The translations under genes were made by a program, and so were the position numbers. DNA of 64,000 nucleotides from the NCBI GenBank assembly GCA_034336665.1, contig CM067568.1, positions 44,062,770 to 44,126,769 on the forward strand, written 5' to 3'. Source of the DNA: Luscinia megarhynchos (lineage: Eukaryota > Chordata > Aves > Passeriformes > Turdidae). Positions 47,201-60,525 of the stretch are shown here, in pieces. Position 1 is the first letter of the stretch. Each line of letters starts with the position of its first letter. The notes under the pieces were generated by a model, which was not told where the DNA came from, made no database searches, and was given only the letters and a program-made list of their open reading frames with translations.

Positions 47201-49499
47201 AAGCAGAAGAGGCAAAGCCATTAGCAATACTGGATTTTGTGCAGATTTCTAGCTAACTTCATGACATTTTGCTTACTGCAGCTGTAGGTCCACTTATTAG
47301 GAAAGGGTCATGTTTCATACTCCATAAATATTCTTGGTTCAATGGTCTTGGTTATTTATCCCTATGAGAATTGATGAGCTTTAAATATAAATACTAGCAA
47401 TTAGTGAATGAGCAGGTACTTCTAATTAAGGCTACTGAGTCAAAGGTCTTCTGGGGAAATTGTATAAACACTGAACATACATGGACATGATAAATAATTC
47501 TGTAGCATACACCTTCTATGCAAATATCACACTTTTCTTCTATGCAATATTTAAGCCCCATGTCGTGGAATCCATGGTTCAAATGCTACCTAGTGTCTGA
47601 GGTCTCATTCCACAGAACATTTCCCTATGTTGCTCTTTTTTAACTCTAACTCTAGATGAGGAGCAGAAATATTTCCACTTAAGCTTTTTATTATTATTTT
47701 GGTAAGCCATAATTAGGCTGTCGCTCACTCAGATCCATCTGGCAATCTGAATATCTGCGTTCATTATGGGAAGGAGTGATTATGATTTGTTCCAAATAAC
47801 TGCTGTTTGAATTAACTGAGATGACAGATAAATGCAGACTTCCTCTGCTTCAGAGGCCTTAGGGGAGGTTTAGAGTGCAGAGGCTGTTTTTGGAGATACT
47901 TCCTCTACACTTAGCAGAGAAGGCACAATCCTCTAATTGGTACATTCCACAAATACTTACTGCTAATTCAGTATCAGCTGGATTTACACTAGTCTTGAGG
48001 TTCAGATCAGGAGAGCACTTTGGAAGGGAACTCTTAGTAGTGCTCACTTTACTGTGGTTTGGGTCACACCAGAAATTTGTCTTGGCACACACAACCTGGA
48101 ATCTGAAAGATCAGTGGATGAACCACCAACACAAACTCAGTTCTCAAGACTCATCTAGAAACAGACTGGTATGAAATCCCCTGAAAGGTGTGTAGTGTGG
48201 ACAGCTGATCCATAGCATCAGTGGTTTTGTTCTCAACTTCCATTCTCATCATACTGCACTATTTGGTAGGGAAATCATTCTCTAAAATGCTAGGTTTCTG
48301 TCATTTGAAAAAGCATTCTCAGAAAAAGCACTAGATAAATCTGTCAGCTGATGTGCTTACCTACACCTGCTTCCTTCTGCCATGAGCACAAAGATAATTT
48401 CTAGCTATGAAAGTCTAAGCTATCACCAAATATACTAGAGGGAGCTTATAATTTTTAAAACACTTTTCCCTTATATTCTCCCTAAAGGAAGAGATAAAAC
48501 ATTAAACAGAACACAGTATGCAGGCTATTTAAAAACAAAAGGTTCATATAGATTACTTCACCAGGCATGCTGTTCGAGTAAATTATCAGTTCTCATTTTG
48601 AGTAAAGGCTGGTCATAATGATTTCCAAGCAGCTATACTGTATTATGCCCTGATTCCCAGGATGATGTTTACTATGAAAAACCTGCAGTATTCAATGGGT
48701 TCTGTTGCTTGCCATCACACATGAAGCCAATGGCTAAACCAGTAGCAGAGCAAGAAATTTTGACAAAAGTTCTTGATTGCTTTAACCATAAATGTTATCT
48801 TTTAAAGTCACTAGCTAATGAAAAGAAAACCAAAACCCCTCAAACCCATGCTTTAAAACCTTTGCTCAAATTATTCAGCAATTAGTGTGGGAAAGAAGAG
48901 AACTGATCACATTCAGGCTCAACTCACTCTCTGCCCTGTTACTTTTCTTCCCATATCCTACAGAACTGTATGAGTATCTAGCAGGATTCACCTTCCTTTC
49001 TGCCATCACTACACCTTCATTCCAGATGGCTGCTCTGGCTCCAGTCTTGTAGCATATATGTTTGACAGAGCTCCTGGCCTCCACAGCACAGACAGAGTAG
49101 CACTGGGAATGAAGCAAGGTGGGTGAGTTCCTCCATTTTCCCAAGGGAAAAAAAAAATCTTCTTTTTAGTAGGTTTTATCAAAGGACTCCTTCTCTTGAA
49201 AGCGTTTTCTAACCTGAACAAGTTCAAAGACACTGTTTGAAGGCACTGCTCTGTCACTGTCAATTATCTGTGAAGCTCCACTACGACAGGTGAAGCGCCT
49301 GAGGTGCCAAAAGTGGATAGGTTTGTTATGATCTCCCATTATCTCATTACAGTATTAATAAAACCATAAACTGAACCAAGAAGGGTACTATATCAGTAAC
49401 TGGTCTTGATACACCCTTCTTTCACACAAGAACATTTAATAATGGCATTATTAAAAGTTCTTGTAGGGATTGGAGCACAGTTAGAAATGTTGCTCTCAA
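44281..49499. other. Intergenic, no gene recognised
   Basis: About 5.2 kb of AT-leaning unique sequence. Short A-rich tracts occur at about 44826-44838, 46083-46094 and 46859-46888, the last broken by single G bases. A duplicated AAGCACAGATC lies near 44836-44862. Small ORFs show no family. No RNA gene or repeat family is recognised. Confidence 0.55.
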
Positions 49500-52400
49500 T
49501 TCAGTATCACATGGCACTGAATTTTACATTCAGATATCTGGGCAGAATTCTCTTGCTACCCAGAATCCAGACTTGGCCCCATTAATCTCAAGAGGCAATT
49601 TACCAGAATATAAGGAAAGTATTTCAGGATTACTGATTGCTTTCTCTCTCTTTGCTTTGTTGTTTCCCTCCCTTGCCCTCTTTCCCCACAAGGAGCTTTG
49701 ATCCAGCTGCAGAAAGACAATGGTTACCTTGGAAAGTGTGCACATTTGGGAGTTTTGTGCCCATGCAATGTCAGGTACTGCTGCAGGAGCTGCTGCTGAC
49801 AGCGAGCTACTGCAGCCTCTGATCACTGGGCTCGAAAAACTCAACCCCACACTCCAGTGGAGAGATAATTTGTGTCATTTAAACAACCTCATCCTTCACA
49901 GCTTACACTGCAGGGACTGAGATAAGAGTTTCCATGGTGCAGAGCAGCCCTGCGCATGCCCCAGTGCAATCAGGAACACCCCCTCTTTTCCCTGCTGGGT
50001 AAGTCCCACTCTGCAGCTGTACCTGCTGATCCATCAGAATGTTGCCTCAGATCTTCAGGGATTACTTTTAAAGTGCATATCATTTTTCTTTTTGCAGAAC
50101 AGAAGGATGTGGGTTTAATATGGAACTTAAGATAAGTGTATTGTAATTAGTACAGAGAATTATGCTGATGGGGAAAGTGACAATGATGGGGAAAAATGGA
50201 CAGAAAATGTTTGTATCAATGAAAAACTTTCCTGTTAGCCAACATGACATGTTCTCTCCCCCAAGACTGGAGGGGAGCCAAACTAAAATATGAGCTTCTT
50301 GATCCAGCATGACCTCTCTTTCCATAAGCTCTTAGCACCAGTTTCTGGGCTATTTACTCAGGGACCATACAGAAGAAGAAGAACACTGACCCAAAATGCC
50401 ACTGAATCAATGAATCCATTTTTGATACTACATAAAAATGCAATTTAAAAAACAAAACCACATAGTTTGCTCAAATGAGCATGAGCAAATATTTTTTGTT
50501 CACCGTAGCAAACAAATGGAATGATACTTCACAAAATCAACTGCTGAAACACATCTGTTGCTCTGATTCTGCCCAAGACTACTTGGACAGCTCTCTGTAA
50601 AGACCTGAATGTTGCAGAATATGGCATTTTCATAGGTTTATGGAGAGATACCACGGAGATAAAAAGAAAATCCTCTAGTAAGAAACCTTGGAGGACAAGG
50701 CTGCTGTGCTCCTTCAGTATCAATCTATTTGAAAAAGAGCTTAAGGAGCTGAATGGTGCATTAGGCACCAGAGAGCCAGGCTGTAGATGGACACTGCTTT
50801 TTCCTAGACCTGTTCTGTGCAGTACTAGTGTACCAAGTGGTAAATCAGGGTCCTGCCTACGTTACTCCATGACATCATCACTGCTTGTGAATCTGCTCCT
50901 CTGACAGATTTTTTTCCAGAAATTCCAGCAAAGAAGCAACTTCAAGACACTAAAGTCCATCAGTGTGTAAGGGAGAAATCATTGCACATGAGGACATTTT
51001 GCTGTGAATCATGCTCTTTGTGTGGGAGAGATAAGTAAAGATTAAAGAAAGGTTTGAGGCATTTTTCTCCACAGTATTGCACCTGGCAAATTTCCAGAGA
51101 GAAATAAACCATGAGATCTAGGAGACAGACTGAAAGCTTCTCAAAGACAAAAATGAAAAGTTACATTCTGCTGCATTAAAAAAAATGACACCATATCTGA
51201 AGAAAGACAGAATATATATCAAGTCAGAATGAAGTTAGGGCCTGACTAAAGGATAAATTTCTCTTGCAGATTTTGTGGCTTTGTACTGCTATCACCACAT
51301 TTCATCTTCAGCATAACCATGGAAAATACAACCTTTGATGCCAGGCCTAAAAACAGATCCAAGGTTTTTGAGCAATTCTTTTCCAGTAATCTCTATTACA
51401 GTATCTCAAACACTGTCCATTAGACATACAGTTCCACAAAATGTTCTTTTTTTCAGACAGATTAATACTTTAGCTGCCTCACAAAATCTTCTCTTTTAGG
51501 ATTTCTAGTGGAAAGATTTCCTTTTTTATCACAATGATGTCACAGATTAGTGAGGGTGGCTACTTCCTCCCACCCCCATTATCCAAGATTTTGTTGTATG
51601 TGTTTAGTTTCGTTTTTCATCCTCTGCTTTCAAAATTAACTCAGCTGTGGATGAAGACATATCCTATTAGCTCTATCCCTTTGGGGAATGCCTACAACAG
51701 CTGCAGCTGCCATTTCATTTCTCCCTAATACCCTTGTGTCCTAGAACATAAATAAAACAAATGTTGGTATCCTGTCCCCTGCACACCCCACATCATATTT
51801 TTTTAAACATACTGTACAGCTACACAAAATGTCCCTGATAAGACATTGTTAGTCACTTGCAATGAAGCTTTTAGAATAAGAGTTTGTGCCTCCATAATTC
51901 ATCCTGGGATAATGCAATTCCACACTGAATACTGATAAATGATCCAAGATCTCATAAGCCTACTTAACTCTGAACAGTGAAATGAGAAAATACTGCAGAA
52001 ACCATGGCAGCTGACAGGTAAAGTCATTAGAAAAATGTATGCAAATCCAGCAGCAAATGACTCTGCATAAAGTAAAAGAGTTTATAGCTAATGACTTGTA
52101 CTGATGCACAGTCCCATATTCTGAAAAGAAAATGTCTAATGTTAACATTGATGACAAGTAAAACACTAATATATTTAGATCTGGATATCTTTTGTCCTGC
52201 ACTGAACTCAAGTTTGGGAGATAGACTTAAAACCTAATAACAGCAGTCTCAGATCTTGCTTATACTTACATTTTGACATGCCAGTTTATGTATTTAAAAT
52301 TCAGCTAAGGATAAGAATACAGCATGCCACCTTCCATCTGCAAGATACCTTTACTGACTAAAACAAGGCTGGGTCTTGTTCCTGTGCAGTGAAGCAGCAA

Positions 52401-54460
52401 TATAAAATTTGGAGTCTTTGGCTGATATTGTCTCAGATTTGCTACTTCTCTCTCCTTCCTAGCAATGGTACACTATACCAGAAAAGGAGCTGATGGTAAC
52501 CAGTAAATTACCAGAGAATGTAAGGGCACACTCAGTGAAGGAGTTTAGACACTTGCCTGCAAGAACTGAGTTCCAGATGAAAAATCTAGCCTCTTTCAAG
52601 TGCTTTGAAACTATGGTACTAATTATAATACTCTTTCTCCAGCTGCATCTGTATTTCCCTTGAACCTTTTGATTTTACAAGTGTACAAGACAGCTTTAGT
52701 AGAAAACTACTGTAAATCAGCATTATGATTAATATAAAGTCCATTCAAAACTGCAAAGTAAGATTCCATGAACATTTCTTTCTTTCATTCAAGTAACTTG
52801 TACCTTGCAAACTGGTATAATTGGCACCATCAGCAGCAATCTCAGGGAGACGCACCTCACCAAATCTGCACAGATTACCTACAAAGGACAGTTCATATTT
52901 TCAGCCATTCCCTAGGCTGCCTCTACATGCCCAGGGAACCTGCTAGTTTTGGCCAGATTTCTATGGCTACATCCACAGCACAGCTGGGAGGGTGATGCCT
53001 GTGATGATACAAGATCTTCTAGCCATGGAGCCAGACTGTAAGAATCATATTCTACCTTCAAGAAAGCACCTCAAATCCCAGATTCAGGAACTGGGTAATT
53101 ATTTATGCAAAGTGTAACAGGTCAGTCAGAGGCTTACCTGAACAGAGAGGAGGAAAACCAGAAAACAGGTTTGGTCCTGCTGAAAAGGGTAGAACTGAAT
53201 CTGAGTTTCCAGTATCTTGGCAGAAAATACCAGACAGTTACTGGTGTAAACTCTTCTGTCTCCCAGATTACAGTGGTATTTCATCACCTTTTTCAGTCAA
53301 GCATATCCACAAAGTGTATTTTATTGAAGATGTTCAGTGGAACACCTCATGCAGAAATCCAACTGTGATTACAATGTGAAGCAATTCCATTTCAAAATGT
53401 CATAGTCCTATTTGTTTGGTCCATTTTTATGGATTTATTTGGTGATTGAGAAGTATATAATTACTTGGTCATTCTTAATGTAATAAACCTTCAAATGAAC
53501 TGCAAAGCTTTCTTAAAGAAGAATTTTGGAAGAATATATAGGCAGATAAACCAGAACTGTTATGTCTTTATCTTATAGATTATAACAGACACCTGAAAAT
53601 GTAGACCAGAGGAAGAAAATTATCCTTTTCAGCAACTGCTTTGAAGGATATTCTTTCTAATCTGCTAACAAAGGAGCTGTATTTTTCCTTGGGCTTGCAG
53701 AATTCTTCTGGGTATCATAATAACAGATCAGTCTCAGAAACATAACCTTCAATTTTACATTAAATGAGGATACGGCATCATTTCCACTCTTGGTTGTGCT
53801 GACAGTATCCATCCATAATCAGCAAAGTGATTCCCAAAGAGAACAGAAGGCAGAAAGCTTGCAATGAGAAACGTGCAGAAAACACAGATAAAAACAAGAA
53901 ATGGATGGGCAATGTGTGTGGTGAAATATGCTTGGGTCTAAGCAATGATGTATCATGTACTTGAGAAATGACATATGGCACTTGCCTACAACCCTGGCTG
54001 GCTAAACACTCAGTGCAATGTGGATTATACATAATTGCTTCACACCACTGAAAAGCCCCTTCTGCACATTATAAACATATTCATATTAACTTCTTACTAA
54101 TGAGACAGGAGATAGTGATGAGAAAAAATAATTTCAGAGAGGAGTTGGGTTGCAGTGCAACTGGTGCAACATTTTATGCAATATATTACATTGTCTGTCT
54201 ACATAGCATATGTAGAGAGATGTGTCCAAATAACAGTTTCTAGTTTCATGCTCTCCATATAAATAGGTATTATCAAATAAACAAAAATCCCTTCTATATA
54301 TTGTGCAGGAACAAGTGATTGCTAAAATACTTCTAACTGGATACAAGACAAGACCCCATAGAACCTGCACAGAACAGCTTTCCTCAAATTTTCCTCAGCG
54401 TGAAAAGAAGAAAACAGCCCAGTATACCTATCTTATCAATTTAAACCAGAGCTGCAGTAC
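49500..54460. other. Intergenic, no gene recognised
   Basis: About 5 kb of unique sequence of mixed composition. ORFs of 60-106 codons (for example 49530-49850 minus) carry no recognisable domain. No repeat family, CpG-rich patch or RNA gene is recognised. Confidence 0.55.
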
Positions 54461-54485
54461 AAAAAAAAAAAAAAAAAAAAAAAAA
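54461..54485. repeat. Uninterrupted A25 tract
   Basis: Twenty-five adenines in a row on the plus strand, followed by CCCACCAAGC. It could be a simple mononucleotide repeat or the tail of a retrocopied RNA. The sequence upstream is not recognised as a known transcript, so the first reading is preferred. Confidence 0.9.
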
Positions 54486-56009
54486 CCCACCAAGCAAAAA
54501 CCCTGTCGCTCTCTACTTCTTATTGATTTTTATTTCATTTTCCAAAGTAATCTGTTCAGAGCTACTTACTCTGCAGAGGGCTGCAGCCATCTGCCGGCCT
54601 TGAGCTCCAGTCAGAGGACTCCTGTCCATATCTCCTCAGCTAATTATGGGCCAGGCATACTTGAACTCCATTTTATGTTACATGCTTTTGCCCAGGAAAT
54701 GCTCGTTGTGTGTTAAGTTTTGAAGATTTCCTTTAATGGTTTTGGGGGACATTGTGGAGCTCCAGCAGCAGAAGGATGCAAGCTCTCAGCTCTGCTTGTT
54801 TACTGAAAAACACTTCCATCATCTCCTCCCAACACCACCACTTCCTTACCTATAATTATGCTATTCAGTTCTTACTATAAAGTGCTAGAATTATAGAAAC
54901 AGCTCATTTGAAATGTGCAGACTGTTTGCTTGTAAAACATTTGGCTCTGCCCTTGCAGGAATAAAGCTGTTTTATGCTCTAAATAAGGAGTAGGTTGCAA
55001 TGCCACATGGCTGCTCATTATCACTACATGAAACTAGCTGTAATAAAATGCACATGCCCCATGAGTTAACTTCTAAATGGATTGGGCTGAAATTCCCTGA
55101 CACTTCCATTTCTACAGCTCCACGTGTGTTTGTGAGACATGCAGCAAGGAGGCAGGAGGCGTAGGACAGACGCCTGCCACTTGTCAAAAGGAACAGTGGC
55201 AGGAAGGTCACTGGATTTTCATCCAAACATCTTCAATTGCTTTCATGAACTGTATCCTCTGACTTCCATTATATATTCAATTGCAGCCTTTTCTGCTTGT
55301 CTGCTGTTCCCAGTATGCATCTGGGTGTTGTCAGGGTCCATAAATCTGTCTGAGTACTGCCAACTGTTACCCATATGAATTCCAAAAACCAACATCACTA
55401 GATGTAGATGCATCAGAAAAATAATCTGAACCTATTTCCAGAAAAGTCTACCTAATTTCTGTAATGGATACCAAGGGGAAGAAATCCCCTGGAGAAGCCA
55501 ATAATAGTTTTTTAAATACACATTCATTTGAAGCCACTTTTTTAATAAGGAAGCCTCAGCTCCTTACTGCCATCTTATTGTGGCTTTAAAAAAACCCAAA
55601 GAGATTATTAGAATTTTTTTTACATCTTTGACATATAGGGTAGCTGTGATTGAATTCTCACTGCTTAATAGGAAAGCCATTAATTTCTTTAATTCCATTC
55701 TGCAAAGAAAAAAGTGCAAAGCTGGTCAACTTTATCATGTGTATTTAACTTTTAAAATTCCTCAAGATTCCCTCATTACACTCTTAAGACTTTAGTCCTT
55801 TGTTAAATTTTACATTATTTTTTGCTTTCAACATCTTCAGAAATATTTTGAAGTTTATAAATTAGTCCTTGCACAGAAATAATCTCACAACTGCACCAGT
55901 GCATCTGCATCTGATTAATCCATTTCCCAAACGTCCATGAGCAGCAGGCACTGAACAAGGGATGATAAATAAAACTTTCCATCGATGGACCAAATTTAGT
56001 TGATTAAAA
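54486..56009. other. Intergenic, no gene recognised
   Basis: About 1.5 kb of AT-rich unique sequence. ORFs of about 70-137 codons overlap the A25 tract or AT-rich DNA and have no domain. Nothing else is recognised. Confidence 0.55.
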
Positions 56010-56168
56010 TACTTTACAAATATGGACAAGTGAAATGTTCCTCTTTTTATAGATGGAGAAACTAAGGCACAAAGAGATTAAAAAAAATGAGACAAACAAA
56101 CGGCAAAATGTGGATGAAAGCCCAGACTCCTGATTTTCATCCCATTAGTCATTCAATGCACTAAGTCA
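56010..56168 (+). mobile_element. Probable ancient MIR/L2-type repeat relic
   Basis: The stretch keeps, in order, phrases I know from the shared 3' part of MIR and L2 elements of amniotes: ACTTTACAAATATG, then AGATGGAGAAACTAAGGCAC with AAAGAG, then AAAGCCCAGACTCCTGATTTT and a final TTCAATGCACTAAG. The match is diverged and interrupted, as expected for an element older than birds. Family assignment is from memory and no alignment was possible, so it could instead be a CORE-SINE relative. Confidence 0.6.
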
Positions 56169-59100
56169 GAACAGCCAGACAGAATTCTGATCTGGCTCTT
56201 AAAAGTTAATACTAACACAGAAGCATTTGAAATTTTCAGGCCTTTTTAATAAATTTGAATAAAAATGTAGCATAAGAAATCTACCTTTTATAGTGATACA
56301 TCTAATACTGCTCTCTGCTACAGATCACACTTGAGAATTTCTGTCAGTATTATGCCAAATGAACAAACAGTTTACACCACACTGCAAGGCTTTTAAACCA
56401 TGATTTACCTCTTTATTCTTCATGGTCCCAAATTAATAATCTCAGTACTGAGAAATGTTGGTGAATGCTTCATCAGCTGCATGTATAACACTGCAGATGC
56501 AATGTGCACAGGTGTGCATACACAGACACAAAGCTGACACCTGTGCCAGTTTCCAGATGAAGAATTATCACCTTGACAAACTCACACCCATACAGAAGCT
56601 GCACATGCTCTGGATGCTTCTATCTGAGATCAATAAATATATTAACCAGGTCTTTACAATGATTCTGTGAACCTCTGCCATTTTGAGAAACAGAACATAA
56701 TAGACAAGACACCACTGAGAGTTTTTCATCATGGACACTGCAAATGTCCAGCTTTCAAGAGGATTAATGGTAATCACAAAGCCCACTTGCTGTATCTTTC
56801 ACATAGGCACTGCATATTCTAAAAATCTTTGCCATGGGGTAATAAACATAGGAAATCTAAGAAGCCTTTTTCATGCTTGCCTGTTGTTGCAAGTGCATAT
56901 AAAATTTTATTTCTTTATAGACAATTAATATGCAAGCAGCAGCTAAATGTGAGTCCTATTTATCCTTTCTAATGCTACATTTGGTTTTATAGCTGTATGA
57001 AAAGCAGTTAGTTGCTGTATTTTTAAAAATCTGTTAAGCTAACGCAGCTCTGGGACATTGAGAATTAGCTAGGTCTCAATTACTGATAAAATGGGCACAA
57101 AATGTCACCAAAAAAGTTGTAAAAAAGGCCAAGACAATCAGTAACTCCAGCTGTTCCCTCACTGTCACCAGGAGCCTGACATGTCTCACTCCAGGATGTC
57201 CTTGGGGATTAAAAGTTCAAACTTTTGTGGATGTCATAAACTAAGCAAAAACTTAAATTAAAGATGACTGAAATAAAAAATACATGGAGAAATGGTACGG
57301 GTTGGGGGGTTTAAAATAAGACATTGGTATGTTTTATACAGAGATGCAAATTAAGACTGGGACCAGCCCCACAGGACAAACAGTTTTTTCACCTACAGGA
57401 AGATCTCTCTGCAACAAGTAAACAAGTGAAACAATGTAACAAGTGAAAGAGTATTCCCAAATGTGATTTATGCTGACTTTTCTGGTAAAAAGAAATACCC
57501 AGGTGCATTTCAGATCTTATTAAGAGAACCCAGTGTGAGCTGGACAGCAGCCAGTGGGGTGCAGCCATAGCTGACATCTCCCTGTGCTGTGGGGTGTCCC
57601 AGGGCAGCAGGGCAGAGCCTGGCAGCCTGGGCTGGTCCCACAGCCCCAGACAGAGGCAGGACACCAGGGACACCAGGAGCAGCCCTGGCTCAGCAGAGCA
57701 GGGCTGTGGCATCACTGGACAGGGTGGATGGTCCCAGGGGGCTGATGCTGGATGAGTGAGACTCCAAATTGGGTAGATTGGGGCCTGTAAAACCTACTAA
57801 TGCCCAGACAAAGAGCTCCTCATCCATGTTTGCCTGCTGCTGAATTCAGCAGTCCACATTTGGGAGCAGGAAATGCAGGGCAATGTGTGCTTTACTGAGA
57901 GTTCAGACATGGGACCCTGAATCTGTGAGGATGAGAGCTCCATCCAACCCCTTCCTGCACCAGGCAAACATCAGGCAGTTCAAGTTCAAATAAAAAAAAA
58001 TTGTCATTTGGTAACAACAAAAGCAACTGAGTTGGGATCTCAACAAGGTCACTGAAATAACCAAAATAAGGTTGGGGTGGATACTAGAGAGGCAGTTATT
58101 ATACAATGTCTATCACATACATTCGTGCCTTCCTCACAGCAAGACGATTTCCACTTCACCATTACCCTTGTCCAAGGCCAGGACAAACCCACCACACTGT
58201 AGCTAATGGATAGTTTCAAATTCTTTAACTTTAAAATTTAATGAACCACCTACTCTTTCACAACAGTAATTTTTTCCCACATACTGCTTATTCATAAACT
58301 ATGTATCTAATCCTGACTCTTCACTTCCTATTTACTCCAGTGAACAGATCCTCTGTTCTGCACAGGCAATCCTGTCACCACGCTTTAAGCCTGGCCACAT
58401 GTTCAAAAACCTTTATACAATAATTATGTAAAGTTAGTGGGGTAGAAGGAAATGGTATCATTATCTTTTGCTCCAGAGGATGTGAGGAGAATATAAATAA
58501 ATCCAGACACTGCAAAAGCTTCACTTCAAGCCAGGCAATTAAAGTATTTCAGATTCTCACAAGTCTATTTAAAGCAACTCAAATCTTTTTGATGGCCAGT
58601 AGTTCACTCCAGCCTGGTTGCTTGCACTGGCTAAGCTTCCTTAACACACTCACAAAGTGCACCAGGAAACAGCTCCTGCTCCTGATGCACATTAAATACA
58701 GATGAGACACTGGGTTATGGATGCATCTTCAGAAAATGTTGTATTGGCCAGGAGATGTTCAGGCTCTTTGGGAGATTATACAGTGCTTTCACTGAATGCC
58801 TGAAGCTGCTCACAGCCACTGAGGAGCTCAGCTGACACTCTGCCAAGGAAGAAGCCTAGTGCTAGTAAGGAAGGGAATAAGGGATGGAAGTGAAAAATAT
58901 TGTTTGTTGCATCAGTTTAGATATATCTAAAAAAAAAAAAAAATCAGTAGAGAAAATACTACTATCTCGCACTTTACAGCACATTTCTCCCATCACTCCA
59001 TCCCACTAGGATACAATACAGACTATAATCAGCCTCAATAAAAATGAAAAATAGGAGAGTCGTTCATCTTTTGGGGCAAACCTAAGGAAAAAAATATTAT

Positions 59101-60339
59101 CTTAAATTCAAAAACACAGACACATTGCCTCAAGAAGCCTGGTCAGTAATTTGTTTGAAGGTCTCCTGCATGCAGTTTTAGCAGAGGCTGGAGAAGTAGG
59201 AGAATTCAGGAGGAGGAACAACAACAGTGTTAGAAACTGCAGAGGTACAAACTGATATCACCCTAGGAAAAGCCTAGAAATTCTAGAAATAAAATTTTGT
59301 TTCAAGTTACTATTATCATAAGATCAACTAAGAGCAAAGACTAATTCAGAGAAAAAATATTTTGTAGACTTTTTTTGTAAATAATCATAACTGCTTCAGA
59401 GATGTCAGGCTCCAGGAAGTTACAAAAATATTTATAATGCTTGAAAGTTTTACACTTTCAAAGGATTCCAGTGCACTCCATAAACTCACAAGTAACTTCA
59501 TCTAACTAGTATGATGCTCCCACAGAGATGAAAAGCAACAGCCCATTTAAGAGCTCACACTGCCACTCCACAAGGTAGGGAAAAGAACACCATGATCCAC
59601 TGAAAGTGGGAAGTGCAGACAAGCAGGACAGAATTCCAGAAACTAGAAATGGGCCCATGCATCAAAGTAATGTTCTGCTCTTAGGGAAGGAGAGGCAGTC
59701 TCCATCTGGAGCCTGCCCTTACTGACCTCAGTATTCTGGTGTCTTAATATTCTGGTGGAGTATATTCCACAGTATTCTGGAGAATTGGTACTACACTGAT
59801 AAGAGAAGAAAGCTGCAACATTAGTAAAGTTTCAGCAGTATCCTACATTTTCTTTAACCGCATCTTAATCAAAAGCTAATCATACCCGACCTTGTTTGTC
59901 TAGTGATATCTAACAGGAATCCAGACCCAGTAAGCACGTTTGACCTAATCCATACTGAAGAGGGTAGGAAAAGCCAAGTAAACAGTTGTAACGTCAGTGT
60001 GAATAGTGTAGGCTCTTTATACTGATTTGCAAAAGAGAAAAAAAATATTCTATTTCATTTTCAAATATTGAAGTGTGAAAGATAAAATATTGGGGAGTAA
60101 CATTTTTCCAAAACAAATAAAACAAAGGTATTAGATATTATTACTACCTTGAACATATCAAGATGTCAGGTACTAACTGTCCCCACTGGGGGAGATTTTT
60201 TAGCATTTCTTTTATAGGGTGGAGTGTTAGGCCTTTAACACAGAAAATAATGATCAGACCTTTTCCCCCAACTTTATGTTCTTCTTTAAGAAGAGTCAAG
60301 TTCTTTGTATGGTACCAAGTAATAGGACAAAAGGCAGCA
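56169..60339. other. Intergenic, no gene recognised
   Basis: About 4.2 kb. A GC-richer block near 57535-57740 carries a 108-codon minus ORF (57389-57715) without domain. An A15 run lies at 58929-58943. The phrase TATTCTGG recurs three times at about 59732-59780. No gene or further repeat family is recognised. Confidence 0.55.
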
Positions 60340-60525
60340 GCAGAAAGTGATGCACAAGATGTTCCACCTGAACCTGAGGAAGAACTTTGCTGTGCAGGTG
60401 GCCGAGCCCTGGAACAGCAGATACTCCAGAACAGTCTGGATGCAATCCTGTGCCATGTACTCTGGGATAAGCCTGCTTGAGCAGGCAGGTTGCACCAGAC
60501 ATTTCAACCCCACCCATTCTGTGAT
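60340..60525 (+). mobile_element. CR1 LINE 3' tail, short
   Basis: About 185 bases of CR1 3' end in plus orientation: ATGTTCCACCTGAACCTGAGG and AAGAACTTTGCTGTGCAGG, then GAGCCCTGGAACAG, CTGGATGCAATCCTGTGCCATG, CTGCTTGAGCAGGCAGGTTG, and a final ACCCCACCCATTCTGTGAT. The piece that usually follows CCCTGGAACAG is shortened and altered here, so there is an internal deletion. ORFs at 60163-60480 and 60286-60555 are by-products. Confidence 0.88.

Noticed and set aside
54300..54485. Possible processed pseudogene ending in A25
   Set aside because: The sequence before the A-run matches no transcript I recognise, and no polyadenylation signal is seen at the right distance.
60163..60480. 105-codon plus-strand ORF with a VPPEPEEELCC-like stretch
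   Set aside because: Its second half is CR1 3' tail read in a non-native frame.
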